A stretch of 43,522 bases of DNA from Clostridia bacterium. Its GTDB lineage: Bacteria; Bacillota; Clostridia; Oscillospirales; CAG-272. Shown here one piece after another: positions 14,268 through 22,481 of this stretch (position 1 is its first letter; the number at the start of each line of letters is the position of its first letter). Location: contig JAFQPM010000002.1 of assembly GCA_017411745.1 (NCBI GenBank), positions 143,810 to 187,331 of the forward strand, read 5' to 3'. A program made the position numbers and the translations under genes. The notes beneath the pieces were generated by a model, which saw only the letters and a program-made list of their open reading frames with translations, was not told the origin of the DNA and ran no database searches.

Positions 14268-15233
14268 TTAAAATGTAATATTCATTTCGGTGAGGAGCGC
14301 ATCAATCTCCGCTTCAGTCATCATCCCGCCGATAGAATCGGGGGCTGAAAGCGAGGCTGTCGCCGCCTTTGAGGCAAGAGTGAGTATTCCCATTTCGTCA
14401 AGCTCGCGATAGATGCCTATAAGCGCGCCTGCGCAGAATGCGTCGCCTGCTCCGGTCTTGCCCTTAATATATCCCCCCGGAAGCTCCCAGGAGGGCAACT
14501 CAAAGAATCCGTTATCGGAGAGGCATACTCCCGTCTCGGGCATATGTATTATAACTCGCTCGCTTACTCCCATTTCCTTGATCGCGCGAGCGATGCTTTC
14601 GAGATTTTCACGCTTGGGCTCAATCCCTGCGATCATTCCGGCTTCAAGCTCGTTGATAATCATGTTATCCACGTATTTGAGACAGCTTTTCACGATGTGA
14701 TAGCGGTCGCTGTTCTCGCTGACTAAGTCAATGGAGGTCTTGATGCCCATTTCCTTCGCGCGCTTGAGAATTCTTTCTCCGTCGCCGCCGTCTACCTTGT
14801 CAAGAAGCAAAAAGTAGCCCAGGTGAAGCATTTTTGCGTCAAGATTCTCAAAATCAACGTCGTCATAGCCGAAATCGGCGCATGCACCGGGGTAGGTAAA
14901 GAAGGTTCTCTGCCCTCCCACAATACTCATAACGTCGGTGAAGCTGGTGGGTAGCCCGCCGCGTACCAAAAGCGAGGTGTCAACTTCGTTTTCTTTAAGA
15001 GTCTTCACCAAAAAGTCGCCATCATCGTCATTTCCTATCTTTCCAACGACTTTTACGGGTATTGTGGGATCGACTCGCTTGATATCAATGCCCACGTTGG
15101 GGACTGCGCCACCGACCGCGCGGGACACCGACAAGATCTTTGTCAATTCGCCCGAGGTGGGGTAAGCCGAGATCTGATTGATCTTATCAACCAGAACTGT
15201 TCCCGCCACGGCGATTCCTGTTTTATTTGTCAT
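14268..15233 (-). CDS. PfkB-family carbohydrate kinase
   Basis: Ribokinase-fold sugar kinase of 321 residues. It has the N-terminal GG motif (AVGGAVPNVGIDIKRV, residues 39-54) and the C-terminal anion-hole/catalytic motif GKTGAGDAFCAGA (258-270), in which the Asp is the base. I start it at the ATG 4 bp after the upstream stop; an alternative start 15 codons earlier would overlap the neighbour. In this operon it probably phosphorylates the product of the NagB-like step to the bisphosphate used by the aldolase. PfkB kinases are diverse, so the true substrate (fructose 6-P, tagatose 6-P or another) is open. Confidence 0.9.
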   Translation of the reverse strand: MTNKTGIAVAGTVLVDKINQISAYPTSGELTKILSVSRAVGGAVPNVGIDIKRVDPTIPVKVVGKIGNDDDGDFLVKTLKENEVDTSLLVRGGLPTSFTDVMSIVGGQRTFFTYPGACADFGYDDVDFENLDAKMLHLGYFLLLDKVDGGDGERILKRAKEMGIKTSIDLVSENSDRYHIVKSCLKYVDNMIINELEAGMIAGIEPKRENLESIARAIKEMGVSERVIIHMPETGVCLSDNGFFELPSWELPGGYIKGKTGAGDAFCAGALIGIYRELDEMGILTLASKAATASLSAPDSIGGMMTEAEIDALLTEMNITF

Positions 15234-15237
15234 AAAA

Positions 15238-16185
15238 TCAGTTGCACTCCGCAACAAGGGGACCTGCCAGCTCGTCAAGGAAGAAGAGCTTACCCTTGAG
15301 GGTGGGAACGTAGGAGCTGGTGATCCAAGGGGTCTTGCCGTGACGGAGAGTCATCCAGAGGGAAAGTCCCTGCCACTGCATACCTCTGCCAAGTGTACCG
15401 TCAGCGCCGCCGATAGCATAGTCAGCCTGAAGGAAGATGCCGGGGCCGATAGTGTTAGCTCTGCAAGGAACGAGAGTTGTTCTCGACTTGAAGCTGGTCA
15501 GCGCGTTCTGCTCAACTGTGAGAGGATGGATCTTCGCGCCGATTCTATAGGGCGCCTTCTCCCACTCAGCAACAGTCTCATAATCTGCCGCAAAGGTGGG
15601 CTCCCAGAACGCAATATGGCACATTCTGCCAATTCCGTAGACGAGAACGAGCTCAGCGCCATCTGCCTTAAGAGCCGCGATCTTCTCGGGGTAGGTGGGA
15701 AGATTTGTTTTTGTTGCAAAGTTTCTCTGATCCTTGGGAACGGTCAGCTCGCCGAGAGGATTGAAGAGTGCCTGCTCCATAGCGTACTGGAAGGAGCCGG
15801 GGTTGTCGCTGGAGAGCGTATTGCCCTCGCCGTCCGCCCACTCGTCCATATTGAAGGTATAAACGTGCTCGCAGGAAATATTCCAAGCCTTGAGGAAGTA
15901 AACGACCCACTTATACATACCCATAGGGCCTACGGGGAGGATAAACGCGATCTTCTGCCCCTTATCCTTTGCCGCCTTGATCTTGAGGGCTATTTCGTGA
16001 CCCATATAGGTTTCAAACTCGTTGAGGTTAGAGCACTTTATGGGGGTGAAATCGGGATTCCAGAAATCCTGACGGTCGCAAACCGTCTCGGGCTCGCCGA
16101 CGCAAGCGTCTATCTTTGCGAAATCCCAACCTGCGGGGTAAAATCCTTCGAGGGCAGAGTCCTTAACTGTTGACAAAAAATCCAT
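15238..16185 (-). CDS. Glucosamine-6-phosphate deaminase-like protein (NagB/6PGL superfamily), divergent
   Basis: 315-residue member of the NagB/RpiA/6-phosphogluconolactonase superfamily with an N-terminal extension of about 50 residues relative to NagB. FNMDEW (111-116) matches the NagB F-x-DEY segment. [13 protein letters not shown] (184-196) matches GIGxDGHIAFNEP. His190 and Glu195 align with His143 and Glu148 of E. coli NagB, and Asp114 lies in the acid-base segment. The catalytic Asp141 position is Met188 and the following Gly is Cys189. It may therefore work on a different amino sugar or by a changed mechanism. An AAAGGAG site precedes the ATG. It lies between the LmbE deacetylase and the PfkB kinase. 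Confidence 0.85.
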   Translation of the reverse strand: MDFLSTVKDSALEGFYPAGWDFAKIDACVGEPETVCDRQDFWNPDFTPIKCSNLNEFETYMGHEIALKIKAAKDKGQKIAFILPVGPMGMYKWVVYFLKAWNISCEHVYTFNMDEWADGEGNTLSSDNPGSFQYAMEQALFNPLGELTVPKDQRNFATKTNLPTYPEKIAALKADGAELVLVYGIGRMCHIAFWEPTFAADYETVAEWEKAPYRIGAKIHPLTVEQNALTSFKSRTTLVPCRANTIGPGIFLQADYAIGGADGTLGRGMQWQGLSLWMTLRHGKTPWITSSYVPTLKGKLFFLDELAGPLVAECN

Positions 16186-16280
16186 AATAATTCTCCTTTA
16201 TGTATTTATATAGCAATTAAAATCGTTGTTTATAGGATGTTGTCCGAAATGCGCAAATAGATGTATGAAACTTGACAAAA

Positions 16281-16982
16281 TCAAGGCAAATATCTCTTTG
16301 TAGTTCCCTTTAAGTAAACAAGGCACTGACGGAATCCCTCGGCGTACTCCGCGCCGCACTGGAAGCCACGGTAACGGCTACAGGTCTTTACCATATCGGG
16401 AAAGTCGATGTTATCGTGATCGCGCATCCATACGATTTGAGATTCGTGACAGTTGAGCATCTGAAGCTTTTTTTCGATAAAGGATGTAACGTCGACATAC
16501 TCGGTGGGATTAAAGTTGACGCCGCAAAGGGTGTCCATATAGAAAATGGGAACCAGCTTTGCAGGTTTATCACTCTCCGCACTGTAATGGGGTACGGTCG
16601 CCGAGAAGCAGGCGCTGAATACCAGCTTGCTGGTCGCCGTGTGGTCGGGCATATAGTCGTCGGGATTGTGGGTGATGATAAAGTCGGGATCAACATCGCG
16701 GATGACCTTGACTACCTTATCCACCGCCTCTTTGTTATCAAAAATGCAAAGATCGGTAAATCCGCCCCAAATAACGGTAAATCCGCCCAGGCTTCCAGCA
16801 TTCTTTGCCTCTTTTTGACGCATAACACCCAACTCGTCGGGTTCTATTATCTCGTGACCTAAGTCGCCGTTGGAAAGGTGGCAAACGAATACCTCGTCCC
16901 CTCTCTCCTTGCATTTGAGAAGCGTGCCCGCGCAAGCGATCTCAATATCGTCGGGGTGAGCCCCTATCGCCAATACTCTCAT
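16281..16982 (-). CDS. LmbE/PIG-L family zinc-dependent deacetylase
   Basis: 233-residue hydrolase of the LmbE (PIG-L) family, which removes the N-acetyl group from GlcNAc-containing compounds. The zinc/catalytic motif AHPDD is at residues 8-12. The third zinc-ligand region PDHTATSKLVF is near 122-132, followed by a conserved His/Tyr segment. It is the first gene of the four-gene operon, with an AGGAGGAAG ribosome binding site and its own promoter. In context it likely supplies a free amino sugar (or its phosphate) to the NagB-like protein. The actual substrate cannot be read from the sequence. Confidence 0.9.
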   Translation of the reverse strand: MRVLAIGAHPDDIEIACAGTLLKCKERGDEVFVCHLSNGDLGHEIIEPDELGVMRQKEAKNAGSLGGFTVIWGGFTDLCIFDNKEAVDKVVKVIRDVDPDFIITHNPDDYMPDHTATSKLVFSACFSATVPHYSAESDKPAKLVPIFYMDTLCGVNFNPTEYVDVTSFIEKKLQMLNCHESQIVWMRDHDNIDFPDMVKTCSRYRGFQCGAEYAEGFRQCLVYLKGTTKRYLP

Positions 16983-17018
16983 ATCTTCCTCCTGAAAGTT
17001 AAATTTCTTACATTTTAT

Positions 17019-17049
17019 ATTTTACATTGATTTCGCGAAAAAATCAATG
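17019..17049 (-). promoter_or_regulatory. Promoter and operator of the LmbE operon
   Basis: On the minus strand: TTGATT (17042-17047), 17-bp spacer, TAAAAT (17019-17024). The spacer and -35 coincide with a perfect 9-bp inverted repeat, CATTGATTT-7 bp-AAATCAATG (17025-17049), with TTTCGCGAAA at its centre. Such a placement fits a repressor operator of LacI/GntR size. An AraC activator would usually use direct repeats, so the binding protein is uncertain. Confidence 0.6.
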
Positions 17050-17118
17050 CACATGTATACACCAAATGAGTAAAATAATCCACTATAAATTTTTAAGGAT
17101 AATATTATTCCTAATCTG

Positions 17119-17147
17119 TTGACAAACGAAAAAAAGTGTGCTACCAT
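17119..17147 (+). promoter_or_regulatory. Promoter of the araC-type gene, predicted leaderless transcript
   Basis: TTGACA (17119-17124), a 17-bp spacer and TACCAT (17142-17147). The expected transcription start (about 17153-17155) falls on the A of the ATG at 17154, and no ribosome binding site is seen before that ATG. Confidence 0.6.
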
Positions 17148-17153
17148 AAAGAT

Positions 17154-18041
17154 ATGGAAAAGAAATATTACAAGCATAAAATCGAAAACTTATTGGTGAT
17201 AAGCAAAATAGTCACCATTCACTACTTTGAATTTGACAAAAATTTCGTCAGCCATGTGGAATCTCACGACTTCTGGGAGATGGTCTATGCTTACAAGGGA
17301 GATCTGATATGCTCCTCGAACGGAAATGAGGTGCTATTAAAGGAAGGAGAGGTTATTTTTTACAAGCCCGGAGTGACCCACGCCCACAAAGCCGACGGAA
17401 AGCGCGCGCCCAACGTCTTTATCATTTCGTTTGAATGCAAAAATGAGGCGATCCGCTATTTTGAAGACCGCCACATGAGTGTGGACAAAAGTCTTTTGCA
17501 TATTATTTTCGCCATTATAGAGGAAAGCAAGCGCACCTTTGACCTTCCCTACTCCGACCCCGATCTGAAAAAAATGAAGCTGCTTGAAAACCCCTCTCTC
17601 GGCGGTCAGCAGCTTATAAAAAACTATCTTGAGCTGTTGCTCATAATTCTTATGCGCAACGAGACCGAGCGTGACAGTTCCGAGGCGGTCTTTCTGCCCC
17701 GCGAGCAGTTTGACGAAAGAATAAGCGACAGAGTTATCGAATATATGAAAGAGCATATCACCGAGAGGCTTTCGGTGTCGGATATATGTGACATTCTGCA
17801 CTATAATAAATCCTATATTTTCAGGCAGTTTAAAAAGACTGCGGGAAGTTCTCTGATGGCATATTTTACAAAACTTAAGATACAGAAGGCAAAGGAGATG
17901 CTCCGCGAGAGCGAAATGTCCATTGCGGGAATATCAGATGCTCTTTCCTTTGACAATCCCAACTATTTTTCCAAGACCTTCAAGAAGATCACGGGATTTA
18001 CACCGTCGATCTACAGAAAAATGCGGCGTAGAGGAAAGTGA
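17154..18041 (+). CDS. AraC family transcriptional regulator
   Basis: 295-residue regulator. The N-terminal half is a cupin sugar-sensing domain (about residues 15-90, with SHVESHDFWEMVYAYKG and GEVIFYKPGVTHAHK). The C-terminal 100 residues hold two helix-turn-helix motifs: LSVSDICDILHYNKSYIFRQ at about 202-221, then SIAGISDALSFDNPNYFSKT and FKKITGFTPSIYRK. I use the ATG at 17154; an in-frame GTG six codons earlier lies inside the promoter. The gene is divergent from the LmbE operon, with 171 bp between the starts. It probably activates that operon in response to the sugar or a phosphorylated intermediate. Confidence 0.92.
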   Translation: MEKKYYKHKIENLLVISKIVTIHYFEFDKNFVSHVESHDFWEMVYAYKGDLICSSNGNEVLLKEGEVIFYKPGVTHAHKADGKRAPNVFIISFECKNEAIRYFEDRHMSVDKSLLHIIFAIIEESKRTFDLPYSDPDLKKMKLLENPSLGGQQLIKNYLELLLIILMRNETERDSSEAVFLPREQFDERISDRVIEYMKEHITERLSVSDICDILHYNKSYIFRQFKKTAGSSLMAYFTKLKIQKAKEMLRESEMSIAGISDALSFDNPNYFSKTFKKITGFTPSIYRKMRRRGK

Positions 18042-18090
18042 GGACCGACGCAAGATAAACCTTTAAAATCAGTTTTGAAAGACAATATAC

Positions 18091-18122
18091 AAAAAAGCTG
18101 AGGCAGATGCCTCAGCTTTTTT
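18091..18122. terminator. Bidirectional terminator
   Basis: AAAAAAGCTGAGGC-AGAT-GCCTCAGCTTTTTT: a perfect 14-bp stem with A and T runs on opposite sides, between the convergent AraC gene and the isomerase-like gene. It is a strong terminator in both directions. Confidence 0.93.
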
Positions 18123-18126
18123 GTCA

Positions 18127-18999
18127 TTATTTCTGAGCGTTATATGCTTCGATTTTGCCTGTAAGATGCTTACAGACGTCTGCCATGAATTTCGTTGCGG
18201 TGGGACGGAATTCAACGTCGTATTTTTGGAGAAAATTATCTGCCTCAAGCGTGAAATCTCCGAGGTAATCAATATCTGCGAGAGCGCGGCATACCTCATC
18301 CCAGTTGATCCTTGCGCAACCCGGAAGTGTGTGGAGATCGCGAACGTAGTCTACGTCGTGAACGTGCAACGCGCCGAGACGGTCGTGACCGATAGTTCTT
18401 ATAGCATCCTGCGGCTCACGTCCGCACAAGGCGACGTGACCGAGGTCGAGGCAGACGGTGAACGCCTCGGGATCGTTGAGCGTGTCGTAATAGCGGTTCA
18501 TCTCACGCGGATCAGCACATACGTCGTCACAGATATAATGTGTAACGGGTCTGTCTTGCCACATGTTTTCAAGGGCAATTTTTACTCCGCAATTTTTTGC
18601 ATAGGGGGCTAAGGAGCTGTAAAACTCCATATTTATCTCGAACATTTCTTCCTCGCGTCCAAGATAAGGCACCTTCTGAATGGGGTGAACGACTATCTGC
18701 TTTACTCCAAGCATTGCAACGACCTCGAAAAGCCGAGGAAACATAGGTACGGTCTCTTTAGTGTATTTCTCCCAACCGCCGCCAAAGGGCGCGTGCGACT
18801 GATTGAAGATAACACCGCGACGGTCTGCTATCTCCTTGAATTTTTTTGTGTTCTCCTTCCAATCGGGAGCAAACGCGAAGTCGAGGTCTCTGAACAAGGA
18901 AAAATCAATGGCAGGAAAGCCTGCGTCGGCAATTATGTCGATTCCCTTTTCTCTGCCGAAATTTATTGCCAGAATGTCCAAGGTTGTTGAATAGAGCAT
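18127..18999 (-). CDS. Sugar phosphate isomerase/epimerase-like TIM-barrel protein
   Basis: 290-residue protein of the AP-endonuclease-2/xylose-isomerase-like TIM-barrel superfamily. Strand-end residues typical for metal binding are visible: QSHAPFGGG near residue 74, HPIQKVPYLG near 101, ALENMW near 141, CLDLGHVAL near 187 and HVHDVDYVRDLH near 213. The superfamily includes inosose dehydratases, hydroxypyruvate isomerases and tagatose/psicose epimerases; I cannot choose among them. A GGAGGTTAAT site precedes the ATG. It lies just behind hslO and faces the AraC gene across the terminator. A link to the amino-sugar operon is possible but unproven. Confidence 0.87.
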   Translation of the reverse strand: MLYSTTLDILAINFGREKGIDIIADAGFPAIDFSLFRDLDFAFAPDWKENTKKFKEIADRRGVIFNQSHAPFGGGWEKYTKETVPMFPRLFEVVAMLGVKQIVVHPIQKVPYLGREEEMFEINMEFYSSLAPYAKNCGVKIALENMWQDRPVTHYICDDVCADPREMNRYYDTLNDPEAFTVCLDLGHVALCGREPQDAIRTIGHDRLGALHVHDVDYVRDLHTLPGCARINWDEVCRALADIDYLGDFTLEADNFLQKYDVEFRPTATKFMADVCKHLTGKIEAYNAQK

Positions 19000-19012
19000 A
19001 TTAACCTCCGTT

Positions 19013-19028
19013 CCGCCGCTTGCGGCGG
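19013..19028. other. CCGCCGC/GCGGCGG hairpin
   Basis: CCGCCG-CTTG-CGGCGG lies between hslO and the isomerase-like gene, ending 5 bp before the latter's ribosome binding site. It shares its core with the hairpins at 4693 and 25422. No U-run follows, so it is not a standard terminator. Confidence 0.5.
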
Positions 19029-19038
19029 TATAAATAGT

Positions 19039-19917
19039 TTATAAAACGTCTTTTGGGGTAAATGTATATTTCGAATTACAGAAGCGGCACTCGACCTCGA
19101 GCTCCTCGGGCTTACCTTCGGATACTTGCTCGTCAAAGAGCTTGCGAAGGTCCTTTTCGCCGAGTGATCTGAGCGCTTTTTCCATTCTTTCTCTCGAACA
19201 GGTGCAGAGATAGTCTACGTCTATCAAGTCAAAAAGATCGTATTCTATTCCCTGAAGCGCAAGCGCCGCGATCTCCTCGTTTGACATTCCGCTATCGAAA
19301 AGGCGGGATATGTTTGAAAGGAAAGGAACGTTATTCTCGATCTTAGTCACGGTTTCATCGTCTGCAAAGGGCAAGAGCTGAATGATAACGCCGCCTGCCG
19401 CCCTGCACGAAAGATCGGTATCAACGAGGACTCCAAGCGCGCAAACCGTAGGTATCTGCTCACTCTGCGCGTAATATGCGGTAATATCCTCGGCTATCTC
19501 GCCTGAAACGAGATCTATCGAGCCGTTATAGGACTCCGACGAGCCCATATCCTTGATTATGTTGAGAAATCCTCTGCCCACGGCTCCGCCAACGTCAAGC
19601 TTGCCGTTGGATTTGAGTGGTATTTCAACGTTGGGATTTTGAATATATCCGCGGACGTTACCGACATAGTCGCCGATAGCGAGGACTCTGCCCGCGGGTC
19701 CGTCGCCGTTGAGAGATACGGTTATTGTGTCATCCTTGTCACCGAGCATACAACCCATCATTGAGGTGACGGTCAGAAGTCTGCCGAGGGTTGCCGTTGC
19801 GGTGGCGGAGGTGTTGTGATAGCCGGTCGCCTTGTTTACTATATCTGTTGAATTGATTACGTGTATTCTTGCGCTTCCGTCACTCGTCATGGCGCGCAAT
19901 ATTTTTGACTGTCCCAT
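19039..19917 (-). CDS. hslO: Redox-regulated chaperone Hsp33
   Basis: Cytoplasmic holdase chaperone switched on by oxidation. The 292-residue product has the conserved N-terminal domain ([20 protein letters not shown], about residues 64-83; [14 protein letters not shown], about 110-123) and the C-terminal zinc switch CTCSRERME then CRFC, a C-x-C...C-x-x-C pattern binding one zinc. All four Cys are present, so redox control should be intact. It has an AAGGATG ribosome binding site. Upstream on the same strand is the methyltransferase gene, separated by a weak terminator-like hairpin. Confidence 0.95.
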   Translation of the reverse strand: MGQSKILRAMTSDGSARIHVINSTDIVNKATGYHNTSATATATLGRLLTVTSMMGCMLGDKDDTITVSLNGDGPAGRVLAIGDYVGNVRGYIQNPNVEIPLKSNGKLDVGGAVGRGFLNIIKDMGSSESYNGSIDLVSGEIAEDITAYYAQSEQIPTVCALGVLVDTDLSCRAAGGVIIQLLPFADDETVTKIENNVPFLSNISRLFDSGMSNEEIAALALQGIEYDLFDLIDVDYLCTCSRERMEKALRSLGEKDLRKLFDEQVSEGKPEELEVECRFCNSKYTFTPKDVL

Positions 19918-19960
19918 TTTTTATCAAACATCCTTTCAAATTAAGTGTTGACTTGCAAAA

Positions 19961-19981
19961 TTGCGCCCGTAGAGAGCGCAA
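19961..19981 (-). terminator. Weak terminator-like hairpin after the methyltransferase gene
   Basis: On the minus strand TTGCGC-9 nt-GCGCAA is followed by TTTTG. The stem is only 6 bp, so read-through into hslO is likely. Confidence 0.45.
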
Positions 19982-20017
19982 CTTTTCAAAATTTTATAAT
20001 GCGAAACAATATTTGCG

Positions 20018-20788
20018 TTATTTTTTTGCTCGCGCTACGATATACCAGCGCTCGCAGCTATCTTTCGGTGCGTTAAATTCCCAATCACCGAAAAATCCGA
20101 TAAGCTCAAAGCCTGATTGCATAAGGGCTGCGGTAAGCTCGTCCTTTGAGTAGCAGCGCTCGGTCTGCACTTCGTCGACGCGGGTGTATTTCCCGTTTTC
20201 GCCCTCGGTGAATACCGAAAGATAGAAATTACAGAGCTTTGTCTCTTCATCGTATTCATTCTGCCAGCCGCAGAATGCGACGTTGCCGTATGAGTCGTTA
20301 TCTTCAAAAATGTAGTGATTATTTCCGTATATGTTCTTGAATTTGTGTGGTGTATTTACGTCAAATATAAAAAGTCCGTCGGGATCAAGATAATTATGCA
20401 CGCAACCAAGACATTTCTCAAGATCTCCGTCTGCCGTGAGATAATTCATACTGTCCAGACAACAACAGATAGCGCCCACCGTGCCGTAAAGCTCGAAGGC
20501 GCGCATATCTTGCTTTAAAAACAGTATTCCCGACATCTCTTTGTCGTATGCTTTTTCATATGCCTCTGCGAGCATATCCTCGCTGTAATCAGCGCCGATC
20601 ATATCGTATCCGCGCGACGCAAGCTCAAGGGTCATACTTCCCGTGCCACAGGCAAGATCGAGGACGAGCTCGGGCTTTTGAGGCAAAAATCTATTAAAGC
20701 AATTCTCAATAAAATCCGCCCATGCGGAATAATCAATCTCGGAGTTTATGTTATCGTAGACCGAGGCTATGGAGTCGTAAGCGGGCAT
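20018..20788 (-). CDS. Class I SAM-dependent methyltransferase
   Basis: 256-residue methyltransferase. The SAM-binding motif I is VLDLACGTGSMTLELASRG (about residues 42-60), motif II is MIGADYSEDML (about 62-72), and motif post-II and III contain KQDMRAFELYGTVGAICCCL. The N-terminus (MPAYDSIASVYDNINSEIDY) is typical of small-molecule or ubiquinone-type methyltransferases common in Firmicutes. The substrate is unknown. It lies 27 bp behind the YerC-like gene on the same strand and is probably co-transcribed with it. Confidence 0.9.
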   Translation of the reverse strand: MPAYDSIASVYDNINSEIDYSAWADFIENCFNRFLPQKPELVLDLACGTGSMTLELASRGYDMIGADYSEDMLAEAYEKAYDKEMSGILFLKQDMRAFELYGTVGAICCCLDSMNYLTADGDLEKCLGCVHNYLDPDGLFIFDVNTPHKFKNIYGNNHYIFEDNDSYGNVAFCGWQNEYDEETKLCNFYLSVFTEGENGKYTRVDEVQTERCYSKDELTAALMQSGFELIGFFGDWEFNAPKDSCERWYIVARAKK

Positions 20789-20815
20789 TTTTTTACCTTT
20801 CCCTATAGATAGAGA

Positions 20816-21121
20816 CTATTTCGAATGCTTTTTTTCCTCTAATTTTACCTTCTCAAGTGCTTTGAGATATCCCTCGCTGCCGTATTTTATGCAATGATTA
20901 ACACGGCTGATGGTTGCGGTGCTGAGGCCTGTTTCAGCGGCAATGTCGGCGTATATGACACCTTCGCTAAGCATTCTTGCGGCTTTGAGACGTCGGGATA
21001 TTTCAATGAGCTCTGATTTGGTACAGATATCCTCAAAGAAATTTTTGCACTCCTCGGGTGTATCTAAGGATGCGATGCACTTATATAAAAATTCAATGTT
21101 TTCGTCGTGATTGTTTTTCAT
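20816..21121 (-). CDS. TrpR-family regulator, YerC/YecD-like
   Basis: 101-residue protein of the YerC/YecD branch of the Trp-repressor superfamily. It has a helical core with the DNA-binding segment SEGVIYADIAAETGLSTATI followed by SRVNHCIKYG. Such proteins are common in Firmicutes, but their regulon and ligand are poorly known. An AGAGGTATCT ribosome binding site precedes the ATG. It is the first gene of a probable operon with the methyltransferase and possibly hslO, from the promoter at 21194-21222. Confidence 0.9.
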   Translation of the reverse strand: MKNNHDENIEFLYKCIASLDTPEECKNFFEDICTKSELIEISRRLKAARMLSEGVIYADIAAETGLSTATISRVNHCIKYGSEGYLKALEKVKLEEKKHSK

Positions 21122-21193
21122 AGATACCTCTTTGAAATTTTTGTTTTTTGGGAACGAAATATCAAGGCTGTATTATATTTGCTCACTAGTATC

Positions 21194-21222
21194 ATTTTAC
21201 CACTTTATCTCCCGAAAGTAAA
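21194..21222 (-). promoter_or_regulatory. Promoter of the yerC-like gene
   Basis: On the minus strand TTTACT (21217-21222), 17 bp, TAAAAT (21194-21199), about 70 bp upstream of the gene. It is back-to-back with the XRE promoter; about 65 bp separate the two -35 boxes. Confidence 0.6.
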
Positions 21223-21286
21223 GAGGGTTTTCGATTTTTTTCGAAAATATTTTTTCAACAATTCGTTTGTTTTGGTAAATTGATTA

Positions 21287-21315
21287 TTGACATTTGTATT
21301 ATTTTGATATATAAT
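21287..21315 (+). promoter_or_regulatory. Consensus sigma-A promoter of the XRE-tsaE operon
   Basis: TTGACA (21287-21292), 17 bp, TATAAT (21310-21315): a full match to consensus, 47 bp before the XRE gene start. Confidence 0.88.
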
Positions 21316-21362
21316 ATAATTGCATATTATGTTTTATATCTACCATCGTGAGGTTTTCTAAA

Positions 21363-22466
21363 ATGATTGAGATAAAAATTGGTAAAAAAATTCGTCTTCT
21401 CAGAAAAAATAATGACGTTACTCAGGACAAGCTCGCCGCTTATCTTGGCGTTACGCCGCAGGCGGTTTCCCGTTGGGAATCCGAGATTTGCTATCCCGAT
21501 ATCGAGACTCTTCCTCTGATTGCGGATTTCTTCGGAATCGGAATGGATGAGCTTCTTTGCTACGATAGCGTGCAGAAGGAGTCTAAAATAAAGGAATATC
21601 TTGAAAATGCCGAGCTGCTTGTTGACAATGAAAAGCTTGGTGAATGTCTTGCGCTTTTGCGCGAGGCTTATGCAGAAATCCCCTCCTCTTACGAGATACA
21701 GCTTCAACTTGCCAAGGTATTGTCGGCTATTTCTGCAAGCGGAAAGCCGAGAAAGAACGATCTTATGGAGGCAGTATCGCTTTGCAACCATATTCTTGAA
21801 TTTTGCACCGATGACGAGCTTCGCGATGAAACCAAAAAGACTCTTTGCGATATTTATTCTCACCAGCTTGGCAATGACAGAATGGCTCTCGATATTGCCG
21901 ATAAACTTCACGGAATGGGTTACAGTAAGGAGATCGTAAAGGCGACCGTGCTTACGGGGGAAACTGCATTCAAGCAGGCGCAGGTCAATATTATGGAGTT
22001 TGCCGATAATATGTGGTGGCACATGTACAATATTGCTTGTGTTCCCGACATTTCCGAGGATCACTACACGATAGACGAAAAGATAGAGATAATGGAAAAG
22101 GGTGTGGCGCTTTTTGAGGTCATATTCGGAGATAATTATCTGTATTATAACGACAGATTGGCGAATTCTTACCGTCAGTTAGCTATGCTCTATCTTTTGA
22201 AGGGCGATCGCCTTACCGCAATAAGCTGTGTTGAGAAAATGGCGCAGTATGCGATCGCGTTCGATTCCCTGCCCGATAGCGCGAGATATGCATCCGTTCT
22301 TCTCAATACCATTGAATACAAGAACGAAAAGCCCGAGGGCTTTGAGGGTCTGACGCTTTGTTCAAAGCTTTTGCGCGGTCGATTCTCAAATCGTATATGG
22401 GCGGGCATCAGAAGCGATGCAAGGTTTATCGCTGCGATAGAATCTATGGAAGAAACACTTCGTTAA
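21363..22466 (+). CDS. XRE family transcriptional regulator with helical (TPR-like) C-terminal domain
   Basis: 367-residue protein. Residues about 6-60 are a Cro/C1-type helix-turn-helix (KIRLLRKNNDVTQDKLAAYL, then GVTPQAVSRWESE). The remaining 300 residues are helical with TPR-like repeats (around ECLALLREAYAEIPSSYEIQ and AMLYLLKGDRLTAISCVEKM). The ATG at 21363 has GTGAGG 9 bp before it; an in-frame GTG five codons earlier is part of that site. This layout is common in Clostridia, with peptide- or protein-sensing roles in some relatives. It heads a close-packed run with tsaE 15 bp downstream, an unusual neighbour for such a regulator. Confidence 0.9.
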   Translation: MIEIKIGKKIRLLRKNNDVTQDKLAAYLGVTPQAVSRWESEICYPDIETLPLIADFFGIGMDELLCYDSVQKESKIKEYLENAELLVDNEKLGECLALLREAYAEIPSSYEIQLQLAKVLSAISASGKPRKNDLMEAVSLCNHILEFCTDDELRDETKKTLCDIYSHQLGNDRMALDIADKLHGMGYSKEIVKATVLTGETAFKQAQVNIMEFADNMWWHMYNIACVPDISEDHYTIDEKIEIMEKGVALFEVIFGDNYLYYNDRLANSYRQLAMLYLLKGDRLTAISCVEKMAQYAIAFDSLPDSARYASVLLNTIEYKNEKPEGFEGLTLCSKLLRGRFSNRIWAGIRSDARFIAAIESMEETLR

Positions 22467-22481
22467 GATTGGGTTTTGATC

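Noticed and set aside
15178..16173. 331-codon open frame opposite the NagB-like gene
   Set aside because: The minus-strand frame carries clear family motifs and a ribosome binding site; the plus-strand frame has neither.
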